Source of the DNA: Pelmatolapia mariae
Taxonomy: Eukaryota; Chordata; Actinopteri; Cichliformes; Cichlidae
Direction of reading: 5' to 3'
DNA length: 64,000 nucleotides
Assembly (NCBI RefSeq): GCF_036321145.2
Contig: NC_086244.1
Location: 41,777,868-41,841,867, forward strand
Shown here: piece by piece, positions 11,401 to 22,837 of the stretch
How the letters are laid out: each line of letters begins with the position of its first letter
Numbering within the stretch: the stretch's first letter is position 1
Notes under the pieces: generated by a model
Seen by the model: the letters and a program-made list of their open reading frames with translations, nothing else
Told to the model about the DNA's origin: nothing
Database searches by the model: none
Translations under genes and position numbers: made by a program

Positions 11401-14400
11401 GTCGTCCACCAGCACATGGAGCTTCCTGATTTCCTCTGCCATGGCATTAGAAACCTAAAAGAACAACCACCCTCTTTTTAGCTGAATCCACATAAACCAG
11501 GACAGTCACACTGTGCTGGGATTCACCTGTCTCTCCACCTCCTCAGTAATCTTCTTGATCTTGGACTTACAGTCCATGGTCAGTAGATCCAACTGCTTGT
11601 CGATGAACTCTAATCGGTCCTGACGGTCCTCTTTGGTCTCCAAACAATAGACTCTACACACCAACCCACACAGCTTTTTAAGTTTAGAATGAAAGTCTAT
11701 TCAAGATGGAGATGTGCTGCACACATGGGTCTTAATCACAATGAAAACCATTTATAGGAATTCTTTCCCCAGGCACTCTGTGGCTAAAAGAGGAGGGCAA
11801 TGCTTTTGGGGGTCTGTGGTTTAAAGTCTCAGCATATACAAATACTCCTTTTAATCACAGACTCACCTCTGCTCCTGTGCAGCAATGTATACCGAATCCA
11901 TAATGTGACGCAGGGCTTCAGAGATCTGCTTGGCCCTCACTGTATGCTGCTCAAATTTGGTCTTCACTGCAGACTGTGATATACACTCCTAAATACAGCA
12001 GACAGACAGCAATTCAGATATCAAATCAAGAAAAATGACAGAATGCAACTGAATGACCCTGGGTGTGATGGAATTGAAGGTAAATTTCCAGCTTTAAATC
12101 ACAAATGTAGTTAGACTAAGTTACATAATCTGCATAAGAATATTTTTTTATTTAAACGGGACAATGCGCATTAATTAACATGATAGTCGTTATTTACAGA
12201 TAGGGATATATAATCATGTATAATACCCCATACCCCAGTCCTGTCTATTCTGATTGTAAAAACATAAAAATCCTGAAATCTATTAAAGTATGACATCAAG
12301 TATAGCAAAAGCAGTAATGGTCCACTTGGAAAAATAAATCTGTTGGGCATTTTTATTGGCCTTCAGACAATAATTCTGATTGCTACAGTCGCAGACAGGA
12401 CAGGCAAAAAAAAAATAAAAAATACAATGACATGATGAGTGCAGGCACAGAAAGCTCTATGTGAAAGCTAATTTACACTGTGGAGCCCTGCTTTCAAAAA
12501 CTGGCATAGATAAAACTCTATGTAGCTGGATTTATGAAATAAGTGCTTTTTATAACATGTTTAGCGCCTTCTTTTTCCAGTACAAAATGTGACATCCCAG
12601 AGTTTGTTGGTTGGTTGCGGTCAATAAGAACAGTAAAACTAAAAAACAGTTTAATTGGATAACTGTTGTGCTGTCCCTGGCTACAACAATGAATTTTATG
12701 GTAACAAATCAAGAATATCTACTTTCTCCGTCTCCCCCTTTACCAGTAATTGGCTCTGTGTTGTTTGGCTAGCTGCACTGAAAAAGTAAAATGCATCTGT
12801 TGGTCATAATGTTCGGGTTTGTAAAACACTTTATGAATGAGGACTGTGGACGAGACTGTTTCAAGTTGGGTGACAGGTGGTTCACCGGACCGACAAGCTG
12901 GAGTCAAGCACTCTGATTTTTACACCATCTTAATACCAAGCCGTGCAAGCAGCTGATGGGATCAGGTTAATGCATGTGCATCACACCAGAAACATAACGC
13001 AATCTGGAACCCTATCAGTATATCTGCAAGAAAAATAGCTAGAAAACGGAGGCGCAGGGGAAGAGATGCCACCCTTTGTGGAGACCCCCCCCCCCCCCTC
13101 ACATCACCTCACTGACTGGATTACTTTATATTAAAATTATTAAAACAAAAGCAAAGCCCAAATTTAAGTGTAGGAAAGTATAAGGTGGACATTTTTTGAA
13201 TATATTTTCCTACTGACGTACAGATGGATGTTAGGATTTCCAATTGTGTGTTTCACATAGATGTATGAAATTTGGTGCACATATGTAGCATACCGATTCA
13301 AACATACAGAAATTAGATCAAATCTCATTTCTAGTTTTGAGGCTCTTACCTCGAAACGCCGTTCAAAGTTCTGGAACTCAAACATTCTGGCCTGAAATCC
13401 TTCTGCAAGAGCGCCACCTGAAACAGCACAGGAGTGAGAATGTGCGCTACAGTGGGTTTCGCACTTTTTATCACCTCACTTTAAAGTCTATTCAAACTCA
13501 AAAAATTCTTATCACATACAACTTTTACATGGCACAAGAATTCTGTGTTTTTTTAAATCAATTTAAACACAAAGAATAAGCCAAATTAAACATTTTCTAA
13601 TACTTATCAGTAATCTAATCTAATAATTAATTAATATAAATATATCCATTTATTTTTATATTAAAAAATAAATTCCCCTCTCGCCCCTGCGGGCGGTCTA
13701 TCCTTCAAGCTTGGGTCCTCTACCAGAGGCCTGGGAGCTTGAAGGTCCTACACAGTATCTAGGACTGTGTTCCTCTGGACAGAGTTCTTGGATGTTGTTC
13801 CTGAGATCTGCTGGAGCCACTCGCCTAGCTTGTAGGTCACTGCACCAAGTGCTCCGATTACCACTGGGACCACTGTTACCCTCACCCTCCACCTCTTCTC
13901 TGAACCCTTGGTACTTCTCCTGCTTCTCATGTTCCTTCTTCCTGATGTTGCTGTCATTCGGTATAGCTATCTGGCTATCTTGGTTAGCCATTACCAATTT
14001 GTCCATTTGTATCTGGAAGTCTAACAGGATCTTAGCTCGGGCATCCTTCAACGCCGTCGGGTGGTGACCTCGGGACTTGTACACTATGCCAGCCACTTAG
14101 TTATGGCGCTCTATGTATGCCCTGCCTGCTAGCATCTTGCACCCTGCTGTTATGCACTGGATTGTCTCTGGGACATCTTTACACAGCCTGCACCTGGGAG
14201 TCTTACCTGGTCAATTTCTTGATCATAAAGAGCAGATTGTAACCATGATCATGACCATTGATCAACAATTAGTGATCAAAGATCATTATGGACCTGGCAG
14301 TCATAGGCTACGTCCATACATACACGGGTATTTTTGAAAACTGAGATTTTCCATTTTCGTTTAAACAAAAAAAAAAAAAAAAACCTCCACATGTGCAGTT

Positions 14401-17400
14401 TTGAAAAAATATCTCCATCCACATGTAAACGCCAAAAACGAAGTTAAACGCTTTCAAGAACATGCCAATCCATGCCATCCTAACCATGTGGAGATGCTGG
14501 CTAATCAGAAGTCTAGAAGTCTGGGAGGGAAAGAGTAAACCGGGTTTTGTACGTTTATAAAATCTTAACTACTTCTGAAAAGTTTGTGTTTTTCTGAAAA
14601 GGCAGCTAATTTTGTGTTACTTTTCAAGTGCCTTCATCATTTCAAATGTTAATAACTATAGACGGTATTTTGGCTGGTGTAGACTCACAACTTAGGAATG
14701 AACAAAATGTATACAACATACATAAATTTAATTTAAAAGAAATTACATTTATTTAAAACCAATTTGCGTTGTGAGAGCGTCTGTATTGAATGTAGAAGCC
14801 ACGTCCAAAGTTCACTCTGATGCCTCTGTCTTTGTAAATGGAGGGACAGTAACTGTGTGTGTGTGTATACGTAAGCGTGTAAAAACTGCAGATAGTAAGA
14901 TTAACAGCAACAGTATTTTTTTATTCTAGAAATTTATCTCATGTAAACAATAACGTGGCATCAAAGCGTGAGGCAACATTATTTCCATTTAAACGAAAAT
15001 GGAAAATCTCAGTTTTCAAAAATACCCGTGTATGTATGGATGTAGCCTATGACTGCCAGGTCCATAATGGTCTTTGATCACTGGTTATTGATCAGTGGTC
15101 ATGATCATGGTTACAACCTGCATTTTATGATCAAGTTTTCAGTGACTGAAAACACAGTTTACGTGTGGACGAAAGGCCCAAACGCATAGAAGAATCTGCG
15201 TTTTCAAAAATATCCGTGTACGTGTGGACATACCCATAGAAACCCATGTATGCAGAGGTGCTGTGCGTGTGATATTTTATTTATATACTAAAGTCAGTTG
15301 CACTTTTAGTCCACCAGATGGTGCTGTTGGGGTTTTAGTGAGTGAGCAGAGTTGAGTGCTGCATAAAGGAAGAAGCTGGTAAAAACACAAACAGAGCCAT
15401 TGGAGAAACAAACGGCACATAATTCAACACACAGGCTTTCCAAAGAGTGCCGTATGAAAGTAAAATATTTAGAGGATACTAAATCATGTTTAAGACAGGG
15501 ACGTGACCCCATCCCACCTTTTTTCCTCCACTGACGAAACTAACAGCATGCTACAAGGAAGTCAAAGGTAAAGTTGAAGTTTTAAATGGACATCGCATGG
15601 ACATTACAGACTTCGTACTTATGACTAGACTTGTTAACGTGACATTGTTACTGGTCAAGCCTACTATGTTATAGACTGGTTGTTATATAGCGCTTTTATA
15701 TTCGAGCACTCAAAGCAATTAACACAACACGCCTCATTCAGCCATTCATACAAGGACTTTTTTTTTCTCTACACGAAGTACATTTTATCTAACATTAACA
15801 CTCCAATAAATGCACCAGAGAGAAACTTGGGGTTTAGTAGTACTCCTAAGGATACTTTGGCATGCAGACTGGAGACGGGAACAGCTTTTCTGTTTAGATA
15901 AATGACCTCCTCTACCTCCTTAGCTACAGTCACTCACAAATGGCTGTGTGGCACCATGATGGGATTAATAACCTTGTCACATGGCTGTAAAGAAAAGCAG
16001 AAAGTGTTTTCTGGCCTTGCTTACCTTCCACTCTGTCTCCTGCACGCACAAAACATCTACCTTCGTCCTGTCCATCACATCAGTCATGGTCCTTACATTT
16101 AAAGTACCCACTCTCTCCTCCACAATCCTGCCTTTTCTCCTCTCTCACTGTCTCATCTTCGGCCAACAGTAGCCCAGTACCTACCAGCCTTCCACTGGCC
16201 AACAGCACCAGAGGCAGTCGACAACCTGGGCCCTGATCGATCTGGTACAATCTTATCATTGTCCAGAGCTTGTCAAGGAACTTTTTTTGCTGCATATTTC
16301 AAAATTCAAACCTTTCCAGAGTTTTGATTGCGCAGACTGGTGCCCTCACCTGCTTCAGGCATTCCTTGAGCCTTCTGCACACGAGCCTGAAGTACTTCCT
16401 TGGCAGAAACGAAGAATATGCGGTCACCGGCCTGGGCTCGGTCCACTACGCCCAATTCGTCCACCAGAAAATTAGTGCAACGGTCCATATGCTGCCTACG
16501 GACCTGGTTGAGCAAGAACACACTTAAATTAGCAAGAATCACAAAGGCAAAGCCTACCAGAACAAAGCTTTCTTTGGATGAGGAAGTGATGCCACATTCA
16601 GATTTATACATTTACGGTATTAAGAAAAATTAAATAGAAAAGTTTCATAAACTCTCTTAGAAACTTCTAATACAAGGCAAAGAGGACACACTGCAGCATC
16701 AGACTAACACATCTATTAAAAAAAATGAATCTTTAGACAGGTATTGAGAGTTTTGAGGTGATTTCTCCTGGAACAGTGGCCTTTAGTGTTTAACCAACAA
16801 GCCACAATAAGGACCATCTTAACGTTTGTAGTACCTCCTGACAGCTAATACGCATTCATGCACACACAACTTTAACAAAGTCATCATCGTGTCTTTAAAT
16901 TTGCCCACCACAGCAACAAGGACACCTCTTTAGCTGTTAGGAGACCAAAATGTCCCATGTGAGACATCAAATGGTAAAAGCTAAACTGAAGTGGACACTC
17001 TTGCTAGTGTTACAACAGCCATAAAGAAGTCCTTTGTGTATGCACCATAACTGACCTCCTCCATATATTCAGGTTCTGAGGCAGAAGCATCCCAGCGGTT
17101 GTTGAGGATGAAAATGTTGGGACTGGAAAGTCGCTCATTGACCTTGTGAAAGAAGGACTTCTCCTGCAGGATGAAAATGTACTAATGTTTGAAAAAAAGG
17201 AATCCGTGAATGAGAAAATACAAATGGTTGGCAAAAAAAAATGTTAGATTCACATTTCTTTATACTCAAACCAGCATTATTGAGGGAGGCACTGTTACTC
17301 TGAATGAGACCCATCAGGACAGAAATCTTTCATCATAAGAAAAAGAATCCTTTGAAATACTTTGGATTCATCTGTGATGACCTTTCCTGACGGCAACTAT

Positions 17401-20400
17401 AGAATTATTCTTATGTCAAAGGTCATGTGCCAAAAAAAAACAAAGAAAACAAAAAACAAAACAACAATCCAAGTAAATAATTTCAAGGTAGCATGTTTTC
17501 ATTGGCACTCATGCAATTAAATTCCTGCTTCCAAACAGTCAAAAGGGAGTTCATTTGAGCAAGCAGGATTCAGCTGTGAGCACCGACAGCTACCCACAAC
17601 AGCATCAAACTGCAGCAGTGTGAAAAACCAGGCTTCTTCGTGCACGAAGCTGCAGAGTTCTACGCATGTCAGTTGTTGAATTTAATTGTGTTGGCGGTAA
17701 AGCATGAATACCTGTGCCTGTTAAAAGAAATTATTTGTTTGGATTATGTTTTTTCCCCTCACACGACTTTTGACAGGGAAAACGCCATATAAGCAAAATG
17801 TTCCCAATGCACAGCAGTGTCACACAAGCCCCTCACTCAGATTGTTTTGATATGTCACCAACAGTCCTGTTTGAACCTCATCTCTTCATGCAGTTCTTAC
17901 CGTTTGCATCAGCGTGGATTCAGAGTTTGCCACAAGAACAAACACATCAGCATCCAGACAGAACTTGTCGATCCAGCTGTCGAGCTCTGTGGTAACATCA
18001 ATCCCTGGGCTTGAGATGCAAACATGATGTTAAACAACAGAACCAGAGTCCTCGCCAAGTCAGCACAGCCACTTTCATTAAAAAGAAAATTTAAATCCAA
18101 TATCAAATACTCTTATAGTGAAGCAGAAATACGGTTTGAGACATTTTTGTGAGACAAGCCTCGGTCTCACTCTGCTTCAAGTCAGCCAAAATCTTTCCAT
18201 AAAGTCAGCCACCTACAGTAACGAAGCCACCACCTTGTTTGTCCAGCTTTTCCCTTTAGGGGTCGCCACAGCAGATTATCTGCCTTCATCTCACACTATC
18301 CCAGAATCCTCCTCTGTCACACCAACACTCTGCATCTCCTCCTCTGCAGTTACCCTTAGCACTACAGCTGTACTTCCCCAGAGCCTGTCTCAACTCCTTC
18401 CTGAACTCTGAACAACGTTCTTGCTACTTCAGCTTCCAGCATTTAACTCTTGCCTCTGCCTTCACTCACTTTGGAAATCAAAAGAGGTTCTTGACTTCCA
18501 AAGTCATCCCACAGACTAGCATGATGCCATCCACATTATCCTCTAACTGTTAAACATTTCTACTGAAAAAACTACCCAGGCTACTTGTGTTCACAGCTGT
18601 CTTACACTGTGTGACTGTATATAATGCTGCTGTTGGCACTGTAAGGCAGCGGTCCCCAACCTTTTTTGCGCCACGGAACGGTTTATGCCCGACAATATTT
18701 TCACGGACCGGCCTTTAAGGTGTCGCGGATAAATACAACAAAATAAAACTAGTACCGGTACCGAAAAAAAGAAGATTTATTCATAACACACGTGAAAAGA
18801 CCCAGGAAAACCGAGTTAACGATAAAAACGATAACAAAATAACGCTGAAAACCGATAAAAACCCTGAAAACCATACATTTCACACCCGAGCCTCAACTCT
18901 CGCGGCCCGGTACCAAACGACTCACGGACCAGTACCGGTCCGAGGCCCGGGGGTTGGGGACCGCTGCTGTAAGGCATCGATTCAGATTGGCAGCGTGCCA
19001 TCAATGAGAGTAGCTCATTCTTTATTTTTGCATTAATAAATGCTGCTGTCTGTGAGCTGCAATCAGTCATCCATTCTTTTTTTCTGATCATCACAAATTT
19101 CCCTCATATGCTGTGATATAAATTTGAGGCTCTGATATCCCACCCCTGGTTGGCTCAACGGTCAACTTCCCAAATGTCTCAGGAAGAAAAACTAGGATCA
19201 AAAGCTGGAGGTGACCTTTTTAGTGCTCCTCCATAGAGAGTACACTTCCCTCTACCTCAGCAGGAGCAAAAGCATGTTAACCTCCTAGGACCTGGCATCC
19301 ACATATGTGGACATCACATTTTTCGACGTCTAGACCAAAATACTTAATTTTTCTCTACAAGGGCCTGATATCCACTTACGAGGACATTATACTGCCACTG
19401 TTCTATCGAAATTTAAAACAAATGTCCTCATATGTGGATCTCATTTTTGTCAGAAACAAAAATCAAGTAAAAAACAAAACTGGTAATTCTTTGTTTTTAC
19501 ATTCATCAGGTCCCAATCAACCCAAATAGCAAAGAAAAATTTTAAATGCATGCCATGAAAGAGTTCGGGTCTTAGAAGGTTAAACTTCTTCTTGCATCCT
19601 GGTTTTCACTTGTCTGATGCTCTTTGGCCCTACAGGTCCTTCAGTCACAGCTTCTGTCAAAGTCCCATAACAACAATGTACTTCAACATGCACTGACTGT
19701 GTCTCTGTCTGTCTCCTCTCTCTGGCAAACATTTGACTAAATGTGCTATGACACCGTTTTACACAGGAAAAGCTGATGTCACGAGGATTCCCAGGCATCG
19801 ACATTAAGAACAAAAAAGAAGAAAACCCATAGACGACGTAGTAGCTCATCACTGATCCAACACAGTTCCCAGGTTGGTCCCAATAACCTGACAAATATGA
19901 CCCCGACCATCAGGTGATCTCTGTATGCAAGTTTGAGTCCATTGTCTGGGTGCAGTAGAGCTTCTTGTGAATTGCGGACGGACTTGCAGATGCAGGCATG
20001 GCTTCCAGTGGCTCTGGACCAAAAAGATTTTGATGTTCTGATTCAGCCGAATGCAGAGCCAACTGCCACTACGGTTGGACGAGAACCAAAAACATTCTAA
20101 AAGCAACTAAGAAGCTAGTCAGTCACCTACAAGCAACATGAATGGGTTAGAGCTCAACTTTTAAGTCAGAGTCTGGAGCAAGTTATTCTGAAAGCTTCTG
20201 TTTGAATTTGTCTGAAATGCCACATTTTCAAAGGTGCTTTAATTGTTATACACATTCTCTGCTGAAGCAACCTTTCATATATGCAACCTGCTGAGTGTTA
20301 CCTAATTAAAACAACAAAATGAAGCTCTGCTGTAAAGCTATAGGGGCGCAAACTGTCATGCAGATTTTCAAGCATTCAGTTGATGATGCAGGAAATGCAG

Positions 20401-22805
20401 AAATCTCTTTTTTGTGTATTCCTAGTGCTACTGAGTCTGTTACACCGTTTACAGCTACTACAACGCAGACTGATCAGTTACATCTATAGGCCATTTATCA
20501 CCATTAATAACTGTTCAGCCAGTTCATTTCGCTGTGGTGTTCTTTATTAGGCTATGCCAGAGTTAGAATTGAGCACACCGAGTAACCATTGCAAATTGAA
20601 ATGGATCAAATTTAAAGTTGTATAAGTCATGCATGCAGCTGTCACGCTAGAATAAAGCTTAGATTTCAAGGAGGCAGCTAAATAAATACAAAACAGCTTT
20701 TTTTACCGCCAGCTGTGTTTCCAAATTTTATGTGCAAACAGTGCAAATGCTGAAAGAGAACTTGTGAGGGTGTGGTGTTTGACTGAGGCTGCTTGGAGAG
20801 GTCGTCAGCCTTAGCTAAAGCTCTGATTTGTTTTTTAGCGTACTGCTGTCTCCATATTGTGCTTTGCTTGCAGAGATTTAATCCAAATTCTTTGAATGAC
20901 ATGTTTATACGTGATGCAATCTCAAAATCTGACTTGAGAAATACTATTCTTATATTGCTTAACTTCACAACTTTACTACAAGGTATAGACTCCCCAGGAT
21001 GCTCTTTAAACAAAACTCTCAAGTTTGTTGGTTGTGAGAAAAGCAAGACAAAGGTTTTGAGGTCTGTTATAACCCCTGTCCCAGCTTCTTTTTAAACAGG
21101 TTGCTGGCTTCAAATTCAGATAGAACATATATTTTAAAAGAACACATTTCTCAGTTTTCCAACTCTGATACCTTGTCTTTGGACTATCACACACACTTCA
21201 AATGATTTCCAAATCACTGCAATTTGATTGACATTTTCAATGGGACCACACATTTTCTGGAAATGGAACTGGACTTTAAAAATGGCCTCAACTACTTGCA
21301 AGACCCCTAAAATTATTCCACAAAACATGTATCTGACCTGTCCACCAGCACTAGATCATCCCTGAGCAGAGCACACTTGGCCTTAGGCCACATGACACAA
21401 ACAAGGCTGCCAGCATCCAGATCTTCATCCTGGTGGAGAGCATGGGCCAGCTGGTTCACTGTCTGGAACCACAGACAACATAAGAGTCAGATATGAAGCT
21501 TCCTTTCCACACAGAGTCGACTTAGTCGGCTTTGCTCACCTTTATGTTCTTCCTCTCCTCAGAGCCTCCAGTGAGGATGAAGGCCTCATTCCCATCTGTG
21601 CCCTCCACCCTCAGAAAGCAGTTGGTAGTGTGTCCTATCCCAGATGGCAGAACCTTGTCACACAGCATGGCATTGATTACTGAGCTCTTCCCATTACTGG
21701 TCCTGAAGAACACGTAGCAAAGCTGTGATCAGCGTCTCACACGATTCTACCTCGAGTCATGAAATAAACTCACACTTATTTTAAGTTGGAGTTTAATGCT
21801 TTGCTTTCAGGTTTTTTAAAGCTATTTTCACAAAAAACACAAACTGATTCAGTCATTTTCAGTCAGATAAACACGGTAACAACTAGAGTGGAAAGAGGGT
21901 AAGAAACACATGTACATACCTTCCAAAGAAAACCACCTTCATATGCCGGCGGGCTAGAACTTCTCCAATGCCAGTCACCTTGGCAAGATAACCCTGGACC
22001 TCCTGGACCTGCTCCTCCGTGGCAACCGGGTCTAGCTCTTCACTTTTGTATGCATCTAATATGTCAAAGTCATCAGGCAGAGGTTAGTTTTTCATGCTGA
22101 AAGTTATCATATTCATTCAAAGTGATTTATGCCGCCTTCTCAAGATCAAAACACAGACCTTCAATGACAAAAAAGGCCTGACTGAGAAAGAAATAGTATG
22201 ACGCTGGACAGATCACCTCATTCAAACTCTGTGAGCACTGATGGCTGTAGCATAAACAACAGAACACACACTCAAAACACACTAAGCAACCAGCCACAGA
22301 TTATAAGAGGTTTTGGTTCAGGCGCGGGGGGCTGGGTGTTAGGATGAAGCGTGGCTCCCTGACTTGTATACAGTCATTATGATAATTTCAGGCTTTTAAC
22401 ACTTTCTTTGAGATCTTCTTTGTCTTTTTCCAGACATGTGCTTGCGTTCAACATGATCTTACTGCGTTAGTTGGATTTCCTGTGTTGTGTAGTGCCGTGT
22501 GTCAGGCTTGTGCTGATAAATTTTACTGACCACTCCCTGTGAACTTCAGTGTGCCCCGACTATAAGCCACAGCTCATCGTCTACAGGATGTAGCACACTC
22601 ACATAATTCAGTGTGAAACAGACTAGGGTTGCGACTATCGATTATTTTAGTAATCCATCGGTTAATAGAGTAATCGGATAAGAAACACTTTTTTTTTTTA
22701 ATTAATGAGCAATGAGGAAAAAACACAGCTCTTACAGAATAAACTGCTTACTAGTTTCCATTTTAAAAATTGCAATGTTGTAAAGTTTAACTGCATACAA
22801 CATCT

Positions 22806-22837
<32 letters not shown>

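Noticed and set aside
11230..11442. 70-codon minus-strand protein
   Set aside because: It is mfn2 exon 11 plus read-through into the intron.
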